From positions 1-64,000 of the forward strand of contig CAKUBI010000005.1 in NCBI GenBank assembly GCA_934636865.1: a stretch of 64,000 bases of DNA, given 5' to 3'. The position numbers and the translations under genes are program-made. Source of the DNA: an uncultured Oscillospiraceae bacterium (GTDB taxonomy: Bacteria > Bacillota > Clostridia > Oscillospirales > Oscillospiraceae). Of this stretch, positions 25,592 through 33,867 are shown piece by piece (the stretch's first letter is position 1; each line of letters starts with the position of its first letter). Under the pieces are notes generated by a model. The model had not been told where the DNA came from, searched no databases, and saw only the letters and a program-made list of their open reading frames with translations.

Positions 25592-25843
25592 TTAAAAGGT
25601 GTTGCTGTGGCTCTCCTCCGCCATGGACAAAAGCTCGTCGTGACTGAGCTCCACGTTGTTGAAGCGGACAAAGATGCCGTTGGTCACGGCGCTGCGCCAC
25701 ACCTCCGGATCGGCAAGCGGGCGGAAGCGGAGCTTATCAAGGTAGGGCTTCATATCAAGGAGCAGCCGACTCCCGGAAATGAAGTCCACCTGAAGGATAT
25801 GGTCCGCAAGCGGTTTTACAGCGGCGATATATTTCCGATACAA
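25592..25843 (-). CDS. DUF2442-domain protein
   Basis: The 83-residue protein (YRKYIAAVKPLADHILQVDF, then SGSRLLLDMKPYLDKLRF) is a clear DUF2442 domain, a small fold sometimes found beside toxin-antitoxin-like genes or regulators. I choose the TTG at 25843, with AGGGGG 8 nt upstream, because it gives the usual short N-terminus; the longer frame starts inside an inverted repeat. It lies between the LuxR-type regulator and the lipoprotein genes, same strand, so it may be part of one transcript with them. Its role is unknown. Confidence 0.75.
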   Translation of the reverse strand: MYRKYIAAVKPLADHILQVDFISGSRLLLDMKPYLDKLRFRPLADPEVWRSAVTNGIFVRFNNVELSHDELLSMAEESHSNTF

Positions 25844-25888
25844 GCGCGTTTCCCCCTTTCCGACAGACGCGGGCAGCAAAAAAAGAAC

Positions 25889-25911
25889 CACCGTACCGAT
25901 ATTGTACGGTG
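25889..25911. promoter_or_regulatory. Inverted repeat upstream of DUF2442/lipoprotein block
   Basis: CACCGTAC and GTACGGTG form a perfect 8-bp dyad with a 7-nt centre, 46 nt before the DUF2442 start and 30 nt after the regulator stop. On the minus strand it overlaps a TACAAT -10-like hexamer without a clear -35. It fits an operator or a short RNA hairpin. Confidence 0.45.
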
Positions 25912-25940
25912 ATTCGATTCAAAACGGTATTAACCAAAGG

Positions 25941-28442
25941 TTAGGGATTTTCCTGCCAGAGCGCGGCGAGTGCGGCGCGCTTGGCGCGCCCGGCACCGGT
26001 AAGGCCGAGCTTGGAATAGATCTGGTTGACGTACTGCTTCACGCTGCCCTCGGAGAGGAAGAGCTTTTCCGCGATCTCGCGGTTGCTGAGCCGCTTGGCG
26101 GCAAGCGCTGCGATCTCGCGCTCGCGCGCGGTCAGACCGGCAAAGGCGGCGGGGGCGGACGCGCCTTTTCGCAGCGCGCCGATGCGCCTGGCGCGCACCT
26201 CGCCCAGCGCGATGACACGGCGGACGAAGTCCGCGTGCTCTCCCGCGGCGCAGGCGGAAAGCGTGTGGGCAAGATAGCGGCTGTTTTCGGCGAAGGGGAG
26301 CAGCAGCTCGTCCGCCGCGCCGTCCCCGATCGCCTGTGATAAGAGCGTGCGCGCATCGTCGTCCTTGCCGAGCATCTCATAGGCCGCGGCGGTCTGGATG
26401 CGCACGTGCAGCGCAACGAGCGCGTAGTGCATGGCTTCGCACTGCGCGAGCAGCCCCTCGCTGCGGCCGATGACGCTCGCGTATCTTCCCTGCGCGAGAT
26501 AGACCTGATTTTCGATCAGCTCCATCATGGGCTTGCCGGGGGAGAGAAAGTTGATGCTGGCGAGCTGGTGCTCGCGGAACACATCCGGCACGCGCTCCGG
26601 CTCGCCGAGCAGGGCATGGTAGTAGGCGCTGGTGCTGTTTAGAATGTTGAGCCAGGCCATGTTGTGCTGGCGCAGCAGCGCCTGACGCCGCTGCTCGAAG
26701 CTCTCGCGCGGCGAAAGGCCCGTGCAGAGCGCAAGCCGCCAGGCGAGAAAGTCGCAGCAGAGGGCCATGTTTTCCTGCCCGTTGCCGATTATCTGCGCAT
26801 AGGCGGTCTCGAGCAGAATCTGCGCGTCTGAAAAGCGGGAGCGCAGGTAGCAGGCCTCGGCGCGCATGAGCTTCTCCGCGCCCTGCCCGTGGCCGTTCGT
26901 GATCTGATAATAGTGCGGCATGCACTCGTCCATCTCGGCAAGCTCGCTGTCGAGCGCGCCGGGCGTGCGGTGGAACATCATCGCGACCGACGGCGAGCCG
27001 AAGGTCCAGCCGCCGTCGGAGCGGATGCTGATGGCCGGGCGCGACATCTGCGCGCTCGCGCTGCGGTGCAGGCGGCTCATCTGGGAGATGTCGTTGTACA
27101 TGAGAAAGCTCGTGATGAGGTCGCACTCGCCGAGCAGGTTCCCGCGCTCCTGCGCGGAAAGCTCGCTGTGCTCCTCGACGGCGGCGAGCAGCAGCGCCTT
27201 CATTTCGAGCATCTTCGGGATCTGCCGCCAGTTGAACATGCTGCGCATGAGCACGAGGATCGCAAGCGGATGCGCCTTGAGCGTTTCGGCGGGGCAGTGC
27301 GAGAGAAACGCGATCACGTCCGCGCTTTTGAGCGAGGAGAGCAGGATGCCCGCGTCCAGCTGGATGACGTGCAGCGCGGCGTCAAAGTTCCTGCTCGCGC
27401 GGTACGACGCGAGCGCGTGCAGATAGCGCCCGTGCGCTTCATACCAGCGGCCGTAGCGGTCGCGGTAAGCGGCCTGCGCGGCGGGCGGGAGGGAGGCGAA
27501 GGTGTGCTCAGCGCACTCTTTCATCATGTGGTGGAAGCGGTAGGCGCCGCTGTCCGGCAGGCGCTTGACAAAGGCGTTCTGCCCGGTCAGCGCAGCAAGC
27601 AGCGCTTCGGCGCTGTCGTTTTCCGTGACGAACTGCGCCATCTCCACGGTGAATTCGTCGGCAAGGCCCATAACGGCCAGAAATTCGCGCTGCGACTGCG
27701 GCAGCGGGTCGATCATCGCGGCGGTGAACATCGCGTAGATGTCCGACCCGCGGTCGGGCAGCGCGCCGCGTTCGGCGAGCGTGCGCAGGTTCAGGTAGAT
27801 GGCGGAGAACCAGCCCTCGCTCGAGTAGAGCAGCGCGTCGATCTGCTCGTCGGCAAGCTCGGTGCCGCAGCGGCGGGCATAGACCGAGAGCTCGGTGTGG
27901 TTGAGCCGCAGCTGCTCGGTGCCGATGCGGCAGAGCCGCCCGCCGAGACGGACCACGGCCTCGCCGGAGAGAAAGCGGTCGCGGCTCGCGACGAGCAGGT
28001 GCACGTTTTCAGGAAGCCGTGCCGCGAGCGTGCAGAGAAAGCTTGCCGCGCGGGCGTCGGTGAGCAGGTGAAAATCGTCGATGAAGAGATAGCAGGGGAC
28101 CTCGCCTGCGAGCGTGTGGCAGAGATCGTCGGTCAGAAGGCTCGCGTCCGCCGTGTCGGCGGGGCAGGCGTAGTCCTGCAGAAACGCGAGCCCCGCGTGG
28201 GAAAAGGCGTCCTGCACGCTTTTCCAGAAGATCGCGAGATTGTCGGAATACACGCTGATGCGGATGACGCGCGCGCCCCGGGCGCGCTCCTGCTCGCCGA
28301 GGTACCAGTTCACCGCCGTCGTTTTGCCGTAGCCCATCGGGGCGACGACGGTCGTGAACGCGCAGCGGGAAACGGGGCGCAGGCATTCCTTCAAGCGCTC
28401 TGAAATATAAACGGTATTTAAATCCCACCTGCGGTTGGCCAT
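25941..28442 (-). CDS. LuxR-family regulator of the MalT/LAL type
   Basis: This 833-residue ATP-dependent transcription activator has an N-terminal P-loop NTPase (VAPMGYGKTTAV, residues 33-44; Walker B region CYLFIDDFHLL), a middle winged-helix/tetratricopeptide-like sensory region of ~500 residues and a C-terminal LuxR helix-turn-helix (LTAREREIAALAAKRLSNRE, then IAEKLFLSEGSVKQYVNQIY). The start is the ATG at 28442, 8 nt after GGAGGA; the frame to 28535 runs through the promoter. LAL proteins sense small ligands and switch on neighbouring genes. The following minus-strand genes (DUF2442, lipoproteins, DUF3137 proteins) are the obvious candidates, but no binding site is proven. The ligand is unknown. 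Confidence 0.93.
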   Translation of the reverse strand: MANRRWDLNTVYISERLKECLRPVSRCAFTTVVAPMGYGKTTAVNWYLGEQERARGARVIRISVYSDNLAIFWKSVQDAFSHAGLAFLQDYACPADTADASLLTDDLCHTLAGEVPCYLFIDDFHLLTDARAASFLCTLAARLPENVHLLVASRDRFLSGEAVVRLGGRLCRIGTEQLRLNHTELSVYARRCGTELADEQIDALLYSSEGWFSAIYLNLRTLAERGALPDRGSDIYAMFTAAMIDPLPQSQREFLAVMGLADEFTVEMAQFVTENDSAEALLAALTGQNAFVKRLPDSGAYRFHHMMKECAEHTFASLPPAAQAAYRDRYGRWYEAHGRYLHALASYRASRNFDAALHVIQLDAGILLSSLKSADVIAFLSHCPAETLKAHPLAILVLMRSMFNWRQIPKMLEMKALLLAAVEEHSELSAQERGNLLGECDLITSFLMYNDISQMSRLHRSASAQMSRPAISIRSDGGWTFGSPSVAMMFHRTPGALDSELAEMDECMPHYYQITNGHGQGAEKLMRAEACYLRSRFSDAQILLETAYAQIIGNGQENMALCCDFLAWRLALCTGLSPRESFEQRRQALLRQHNMAWLNILNSTSAYYHALLGEPERVPDVFREHQLASINFLSPGKPMMELIENQVYLAQGRYASVIGRSEGLLAQCEAMHYALVALHVRIQTAAAYEMLGKDDDARTLLSQAIGDGAADELLLPFAENSRYLAHTLSACAAGEHADFVRRVIALGEVRARRIGALRKGASAPAAFAGLTAREREIAALAAKRLSNREIAEKLFLSEGSVKQYVNQIYSKLGLTGAGRAKRAALAALWQENP

Positions 28443-28474
28443 GGCGGCGTCCTCCGTGAATATGTTTACTAATA

Positions 28475-28503
28475 AGCATATCATATGCCGCCGCGTTTGG
28501 CAA
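28475..28503 (-). promoter_or_regulatory. Promoter of LuxR/LAL regulator
   Basis: On the minus strand TTGCCA (28498-28503) is 17 bp from TATGCT (28475-28480), ~30 nt before the start codon. Confidence 0.55.
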
Positions 28504-28614
28504 GAAGCGGACGGCAGAAGGGCGCCCGAAGCCATCGGCTTCAGACGCCCCGTGAGCTCTGCCGCTGTGTATTTCGCGCTTCGGAAGGACGGACCGGAGC
28601 AGGGGAAGGAAGGA

Positions 28615-29703
28615 TCAGACCTCGCGGCGGACGAGGACGGCCTTGATCGTCCTGCCGCTGTTGGAATCGTCGAAGGCCTCGTTGATCTGGTCGAAGGAGT
28701 AGAACTTCATCAGCTTTTCGATCGGGAAGCGGCCCTGACGCTGGTAGGCGATCATCTGGGGGATGAAGATCTTAGGGTTGGAGTAGCCCTCGGTCACGCC
28801 GACGAGGGATTTGCCGCCCAGCATGAATTCGCCCATGCCGAACGTGCCGCCGGCGGGAGCCAGCCTGCCGAGGTAGTTGAGACTGCTGAGCGCCGTCTGC
28901 ACCATGGACGGCACGCCGCTGGTCTCCACCGCAAAGTCCGCGCCGGAGCCGGTGATGGTGCGGATCTCGCCGGCGATGTCGCCGCAGCGCTTGCGGTTGA
29001 TGGTGTGCGTCGCGCCGAGCTCGAGCGCGAGGGCAAGGCTCGCATCATTGCCGCCGACGGCGATGATCTTCTCGCAGCCAGCAAGACGCGCCGCCATCAG
29101 CGCGCTCATGCCGACCGCGCCGCAGCCGAACACGGCGAGCGTTGCGCCGGTCTCGGGACGGAAGCAGTTGAGCACCGTGCCCGCGCCGGTCTGGATGCCG
29201 CAGCCGAGGGGGCCTGCAAGGCGGAGATCGAAATCCTTGTCGATCTTCACGGCGCTGTTCTGGTTGACGATCACGTGATCGGCAAAGGAGGACTGGGAGA
29301 AGAACGAGCCGATGGGCTTGCCGCTGCGGAAGATGCGGGGCTTGCCGTCCCAGTGGAGACCGGCGAAGTTGATGGGGCCCATCATCTCGCAGGCGTAGGG
29401 CTTGCCGGAAACGCAGGGCTTGCATCTGCCGCAGTAGCCGAAGCTGAGGGCGACGTGGTCGCCGACCTCAAAATCGGTCACGGCGCTGCCGACCTGGCGG
29501 ACGATGCCCGCGCCCTCGTGGCCAAGAACGACGGGGAAGGCGGTCGGGATCGTGCCGTTGCGGGCGGATTCGTCGGTGTGGCAGACGCCGCTCGAGGTGA
29601 TCTCCACCAAAAGCTCCTGCGCAAGGGGCTCGGCGAGCTCGATCTCCTCTTTTTCAAAAAGCTGATTTTTGACGTGCGTGACATAGGCGTGGGATTTGAG
29701 CAT
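28615..29703 (-). CDS. Zinc-dependent alcohol dehydrogenase (MDR, aryl-alcohol type)
   Basis: The 362-residue oxidoreductase retains both zinc sites: catalytic Cys/His in SSGVCHTDES and LGHEGAG, and the structural lobe CGRCKPCVSGKPYAC. The Rossmann motif is FGCGAVGMSALMAARLAG. It has the length and pattern of benzyl/aryl-alcohol dehydrogenases that interconvert alcohols and aldehydes with NAD(P). The start ATG at 29703 follows GAAAGGAG; the upstream ATG at 29727 lies in the end of the MFS gene. It is 13 nt downstream of the MFS carrier, so transport and oxidation of the same compound are likely. The substrate is not evident. Confidence 0.9.
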   Translation of the reverse strand: MLKSHAYVTHVKNQLFEKEEIELAEPLAQELLVEITSSGVCHTDESARNGTIPTAFPVVLGHEGAGIVRQVGSAVTDFEVGDHVALSFGYCGRCKPCVSGKPYACEMMGPINFAGLHWDGKPRIFRSGKPIGSFFSQSSFADHVIVNQNSAVKIDKDFDLRLAGPLGCGIQTGAGTVLNCFRPETGATLAVFGCGAVGMSALMAARLAGCEKIIAVGGNDASLALALELGATHTINRKRCGDIAGEIRTITGSGADFAVETSGVPSMVQTALSSLNYLGRLAPAGGTFGMGEFMLGGKSLVGVTEGYSNPKIFIPQMIAYQRQGRFPIEKLMKFYSFDQINEAFDDSNSGRTIKAVLVRREV

Positions 29704-29716
29704 GGGGGTTCTCCTT

Positions 29717-30922
29717 TCAGGAAGCATTTGCCGCGCTCCGTCTCATTTTCCGGAGCCGCAGCGTGATGTAAACGGCGCAGATCAGGGTGAGGGCGGCGTA
29801 GCCGTACACGGCCAGCATGATGACGCTGCGCTCCGTGCTCAGGTGCAGCGCGCCGGTGAGCCACGCGAAGATGAGCGTGGAGACGATCTGGCCGATGTTG
29901 CCGATGGCGCCGGTGACGCCGAGGGTGAAGGTCATGGCCTCGGGCTCCATGATCTCGCCGTAGAGGATGCTGTTGTTCGGCGTGTACCAGCCGATCGCGA
30001 TGCCGTGCAGGAAGCTGCCGAGGAACACCGCCGTGAGCGAGTGCGCCGAGGCGATGACGAAAAAGCCGAGGCCGGTGACGGCCACGCTGAACGGCAGCGT
30101 CCAGTAGCGCAGCCATTTGCGCACATAGTAGAACGTCAGTCCGCCGACGAAGCCGGAGAGGTTGACGATCGTGTAGGAAAGGCCCGATTCGCTCGAGCCG
30201 CCGAGACCGCTGTTGAGCACAAAGGCGGAGATATTGTTGGTGTAGGCGAAATAGCAGGTGAAGTAGATGAGAAACAGGAACGAGAGCCAGTAAACCTCGG
30301 GCCGGATGCGGTAGACGGCCTTCGTCTGCACCGGCGCGGCAGAGGGAGCGGCGGAGACGGATCCGAGGTTTTGGGGAAGATAGACCGCCGCCAGGATCAG
30401 GATGGGCACGCCGATCAGATAGGACAAAAAGCAGTACTGCCAGCCGATCTCGGAAAGAAGCCCGCCCACGAGGGTGGAGTAGGTGCCGCCCATCATGGCG
30501 AACGCGCCGGTCAGGCCGACGACGCGCGAGCGCTCGTTTTCTTCAAGAAAGACCTGGAAGGTCACGCTGCCGGCCACGGTCGGCCCAAGGCCGACCGCCG
30601 CGCCGTAGAGGATGCGCAGCACCAGGATCGGCCAGAAGCTGCGCAGGAAGAACGGCACGACGCCGCAGAAGATGTAAAGAAGGATGCTGAAGAGGATCAG
30701 GCTGCGCTTGGAGAATTTCGTGCTCAGCCAGCTTGCCAGAAGGCCTGTCGGGATCTGGAGGATAACGGGGCCGGTCACAAGAAGCTGGATCCAGACAGTG
30801 CCGATATCGGGGAACTCCTGCTGGATGTAAGCAAGACCGGAGGAGAGCGCCAGCGAGCCCATGCCCATCATGGAGACGGCGCACAGAGCCGCGATCAAGG
30901 GCGCATTGCTTCGTTTATGCAT
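29717..30922 (-). CDS. MFS transporter
   Basis: The 401-residue carrier has about 12 membrane helices. The MFS loop after helix 2 is present as GLLASWLSTKFSKRSLIL, a divergent version of the GxLaDrxGrkr motif. A basic central loop separates the two halves (AAPVQTKAVYRIRPEVY). I use the ATG at 30922, 9 nt after AAAAGG; the ATG at 30931 abuts the ribosome site. It is upstream of and close to the zinc alcohol dehydrogenase. The transported solute is unknown; neighbours suggest an alcohol, aldehyde or organic acid. Confidence 0.9.
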   Translation of the reverse strand: MHKRSNAPLIAALCAVSMMGMGSLALSSGLAYIQQEFPDIGTVWIQLLVTGPVILQIPTGLLASWLSTKFSKRSLILFSILLYIFCGVVPFFLRSFWPILVLRILYGAAVGLGPTVAGSVTFQVFLEENERSRVVGLTGAFAMMGGTYSTLVGGLLSEIGWQYCFLSYLIGVPILILAAVYLPQNLGSVSAAPSAAPVQTKAVYRIRPEVYWLSFLFLIYFTCYFAYTNNISAFVLNSGLGGSSESGLSYTIVNLSGFVGGLTFYYVRKWLRYWTLPFSVAVTGLGFFVIASAHSLTAVFLGSFLHGIAIGWYTPNNSILYGEIMEPEAMTFTLGVTGAIGNIGQIVSTLIFAWLTGALHLSTERSVIMLAVYGYAALTLICAVYITLRLRKMRRSAANAS

Positions 30923-30967
30923 GGCGAACATCCTTTTATGATTTCATTTGCCCACAGAGAACAGACT

Positions 30968-31465
30968 TTAGTCGTGCGCCTTGTCGTACAGCGGGCGGAT
31001 CACGTGGTAAAACTCCCGCGCATTGGTGACGTTTTTCAGGAGAACGGAGTTTCCCGGATCGCCCGTGTCAAGAAAGAGCCGTTCCGGCAGACCGATGCTG
31101 TTGAGATCGCGGTATTTGATGTCGAAGGGCTTCATGTTGACCGTGCCGAGAATGCGGCGGTTGGTCGCGATCGCCACGGAGGACTGCGCGTTCGCGAGCG
31201 CCTTGGAGGCCTCGAAGGAGAACAGCACGACCAGAATGTTGATCAGAAGCGTCACAGCTGCCTTTCCGATCATGAAGCGGTTGACCACGATCAGCGCGAT
31301 GACCGCGGCCAGATCAAAAAGAAACGGCTTTAATCCGCTGAATTCCCCCATGGCAAGGATCTCCTCGCCGGGTTTGAGCTCGCGCAGGAAGCGCTCGGCC
31401 TTTTTCTGCTCGCGCTCCGCTTTTTTCTCCGAACGGGTCATGCCTGCCTTTTTTATCTCATTCAT
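30968..31465 (-). CDS. Small membrane protein with PH-like domain
   Basis: The 165-residue protein has a highly charged N-terminal helix (SEKKAEREQKKAERFLREL), a hydrophobic hairpin (about residues 47-86, FDLAAVIALIVV and AVTLLINILVVLFSFEA) and a C-terminal beta domain (SSVAIATNRRILGTVNMKPF, then DIKYRDLNSIGLPE) that matches bacterial PH-like folds. Ribosome site AAAAGGAG lies 8 nt upstream. It is located between two metabolic sub-operons but shows no metabolic signature; it may have been inserted or may be an accessory membrane factor for the MFS gene 45 nt downstream. Confidence 0.75.
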   Translation of the reverse strand: MNEIKKAGMTRSEKKAEREQKKAERFLRELKPGEEILAMGEFSGLKPFLFDLAAVIALIVVNRFMIGKAAVTLLINILVVLFSFEASKALANAQSSVAIATNRRILGTVNMKPFDIKYRDLNSIGLPERLFLDTGDPGNSVLLKNVTNAREFYHVIRPLYDKAHD

Positions 31466-31526
31466 GTCAGCATCTCCTTTTTTGTGTACTCCGGGCGGCT
31501 CCCAAAAATGAACGGCGGGGAAAGGA

Positions 31527-31562
31527 AAGGTGCGGCGGCCTTGCCTGCGGCCGCCGCACCTT
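31527..31562 (-). terminator. Terminator-like hairpin after dehydrogenase genes
   Basis: AAGGTGCGGCGGCC and GGCCGCCGCACCTT form a perfect 14-bp stem with an 8-nt loop, 24 nt after the dehydrogenase stop. The minus-strand tail is only moderately T-rich (TTCCTTTCC), so it may act partly as an RNA stabiliser. Confidence 0.6.
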
Positions 31563-31586
31563 CAAAAACTGTGGGATCCTGTGTTT

Positions 31587-32639
31587 TCAGAACGTTACGA
31601 TACCCTTGAGATAATCCGGCGTGGGATGCGCCAGCAGCTCGAAGGCGCGCTGGAGCTCCTCAAACGGGATCTCGTGGGAAATGAACGCGTCGCAGGGCAG
31701 ACGGCCGTCCATATAGGAGGCGATGCCTTCCTGCATGTTTTCGCGCGGACGCGGCGCGTAGGTGGGGTGCGTGGAGATGAGCATCGGCGTCTTGATCATC
31801 AGGTTCCAGCCGAGCGTGGGCGGGAACGGATCGCCGTTTGCGTAAACAGATGGGATGAGGATCTTGCCGACGCCGCGGAACGAGCCGTCGAAGGCATCCA
31901 TGCCCTCGGCATGGTTCTGCTTGATGATCTTGCCCGCGGTATCGAGACCCTTGAGCCCGCCGGTGATCTCGACGACGACATCGAAGAAGTGACCGTCGGT
32001 CAGTTCCCAGGCGGCGTCGTCCACCTCGCAGTTTTTGGGGTTGATCACGTCCGTCGCGCCGTATTTTTTGGCGATCTCGAGCTTGTTGTCAAGAAGGTCG
32101 ATCGCAACGAGCTTCTTGGCGCCGCTCCTGCGCAGACCGGCGATGATCATAAGGCCCATGAAGCCGCAGCCGATCACGGCGATATTCTCTCCGTATTTGC
32201 AGGACGCCTCGCGCACGATGTTCACGATGCAGCCCAGAGGCTCGGCGCAGCAGTATTTGACCGGCTTGCCGCCCTGGGGGATCTCGCAGAACATGCGGTT
32301 GCTGTCCTTGATGATGATGTAGTCGCAGAAGCCGCCGCCAAAGCCGCCGACGATCTCACCGACGCGGAAGTTCTTTACGTCCTTGCCGACTTCGACAACT
32401 TCGGCGACCGGCTCGTGGCCGAGGCTTGCGGGAAAGACCGGCTCGCCGACGCCCATGCGCGGGAAGCCGTGCTTCGAAACGCTCACACCAAGATTACCGA
32501 GGAAGGTCGGCAGATCCGTGTGACACATGCCGATGGAGATCGTTTTGAGCAGGACCTCGTCGTCTGCAAGCTTCGGCATCTCCCGCTCGAAAAAGTCGAT
32601 TTTGCGGGGGGCTACCACCATTGCTTCACGAATTTTCAT
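31587..32639 (-). CDS. Zinc-dependent dehydrogenase (MDR family) lacking the structural zinc lobe
   Basis: The 350-residue enzyme has the catalytic zinc pattern (GMCHTDLPTFLG, SLGHEPVAEV, EPLGCIVNIV) and the nucleotide motif IGCGFMGLMIIAGLRRSG. The four-cysteine structural zinc loop found in the other two dehydrogenases here is absent: the segment FGGGFCDYIIIKD is short. This resembles sugar-alcohol or sugar-acid dehydrogenases of the MDR superfamily. It lies 49 nt downstream of another MDR enzyme, in the transcript that starts with the transketolase genes, so it probably oxidises or reduces an intermediate of the same sugar pathway. Confidence 0.88.
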   Translation of the reverse strand: MKIREAMVVAPRKIDFFEREMPKLADDEVLLKTISIGMCHTDLPTFLGNLGVSVSKHGFPRMGVGEPVFPASLGHEPVAEVVEVGKDVKNFRVGEIVGGFGGGFCDYIIIKDSNRMFCEIPQGGKPVKYCCAEPLGCIVNIVREASCKYGENIAVIGCGFMGLMIIAGLRRSGAKKLVAIDLLDNKLEIAKKYGATDVINPKNCEVDDAAWELTDGHFFDVVVEITGGLKGLDTAGKIIKQNHAEGMDAFDGSFRGVGKILIPSVYANGDPFPPTLGWNLMIKTPMLISTHPTYAPRPRENMQEGIASYMDGRLPCDAFISHEIPFEELQRAFELLAHPTPDYLKGIVTF

Positions 32640-32688
32640 TGCTTTGCCTCCTTAGCGTTTACTTGAAATAGAGATCGCGGGCCCCGTT

Positions 32689-33762
32689 TTATTCCAGATC
32701 GGGGTTGCACTTGACGATGACCTTCGGGTGCTTGCCGGTCAGGTGCTCGGCATAGGCGGCGACGCCGTCATCCAGATCGAACACGGTATCGGTCAGGCAC
32801 TTGAGGTTCAGGCGGGGCAGCATGTTGACCGCGCGCGGGAAGGCGTAGGGGGCAACGAACACGCCACTGATCGTCAGCTCCTTGAAGTAGCAGTACTTGG
32901 CGATGTTGAAGGGCATATTGTAGTCGTTGGGATACATCGCGCCGTAGATCAGCGTGCCGCCGTTGCCGCAGATCTCGGGCAGCAGGGGCGCGGCTGCCTT
33001 GGCGCCGGAGCAGTCGAGCACGATGTCGAAGCCGCGGCCTTCAGTGATCTCGTTGGCGCGGGCGATGACATCCTCGTTGATCGAGTCGATGGTGTGGACG
33101 GCGCCGAGCGTCTTGGCGAGCTCGCGGCGGTCAGCCAGGGGCTCAAGAAGCGTGAGGTTGGTCGCGCCGTACATGGACAGGCACTGGATGGCCAGAAGGC
33201 CGATGGGGCCGCCGCCGCAGACGCAGACGGTGTTGCCGCACTTGACGTTGCACTTGTCCATCATGCGGATCACGATGGACAGCGGCTCAAGCAGGCAGCC
33301 CTCCTTCAGGCTGACGCTGTCGGGCAGCTTGTAGACCTGATCCTCGTGCCAGATGATGTACTGCGCCATGCCGGGGGAGCCGCCGGTGACGTTCGTGCAG
33401 AACTGCTGCTTGCCGGAAGCGCAGTTCCAGCAGCCGCCGCACTGACGGATGAAGTTGCCGCCGACACGGTCGCCGACCTTCAGGCCCTTGTGGTGTGCCT
33501 CAGGACCGAGCTCGACGATCACGCCGGAGATCTCATGGCCGAGGCCGATGGGGGTGGTGTCGCCCTGGGGCTGGCCGAAGCAGCCGGCAACAGCGTGCGG
33601 GTCGGAGCCGCAGATGGCGCAGTAGGCGACCTTGATCTTAACGTCCTGGGGGCCCATTTCGCGCAGCGGGAGATCGCGGAAATCGACCAGACCGCGGGTC
33701 TCGGGATTGGGGTCCTTCATATTGCCGACGCGGACGCCGCATAAGGTTCTCATCATTTCCAT
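32689..33762 (-). CDS. Zinc-dependent polyol/threonine-type dehydrogenase (MDR family)
   Basis: The 357-residue enzyme shows catalytic zinc residues in YCAICGSDPHAV and LGHEISGVI, structural cysteines in CGGCWNCASGKQQFC, and the nucleotide motif CGGGPIGLLAIQCLSMYG. The overall pattern is that of sorbitol/butanediol/threonine dehydrogenases. The start ATG is 9 nt after AAGGAGG. It follows the GPH symporter gene after a 105-nt gap holding a perfect hairpin. In context it likely converts an imported polyol or sugar to a keto sugar that feeds the transketolase. The exact substrate cannot be read from sequence. Confidence 0.88.
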   Translation of the reverse strand: MEMMRTLCGVRVGNMKDPNPETRGLVDFRDLPLREMGPQDVKIKVAYCAICGSDPHAVAGCFGQPQGDTTPIGLGHEISGVIVELGPEAHHKGLKVGDRVGGNFIRQCGGCWNCASGKQQFCTNVTGGSPGMAQYIIWHEDQVYKLPDSVSLKEGCLLEPLSIVIRMMDKCNVKCGNTVCVCGGGPIGLLAIQCLSMYGATNLTLLEPLADRRELAKTLGAVHTIDSINEDVIARANEITEGRGFDIVLDCSGAKAAAPLLPEICGNGGTLIYGAMYPNDYNMPFNIAKYCYFKELTISGVFVAPYAFPRAVNMLPRLNLKCLTDTVFDLDDGVAAYAEHLTGKHPKVIVKCNPDLE

Positions 33763-33814
33763 TGAGTATAGCCTCCTTAAAATCGAGTGATGTGGGTTAA
33801 GAAGATACCGGGAT

Positions 33815-33851
33815 CACATACCATACGCGGCGGGACCGCGTATGGTATGTG
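33815..33851. repeat. Perfect 16-bp hairpin between GPH and dehydrogenase genes
   Basis: CACATACCATACGCGG and CCGCGTATGGTATGTG flank CGGGA. No T tract follows on the minus strand, so it is not a normal terminator. It is better read as an mRNA processing or stability hairpin that sets different levels for transporter and enzymes, or as an operator. Confidence 0.6.
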
Positions 33852-33867
33852 AAGGGAGAGCAGAGGA

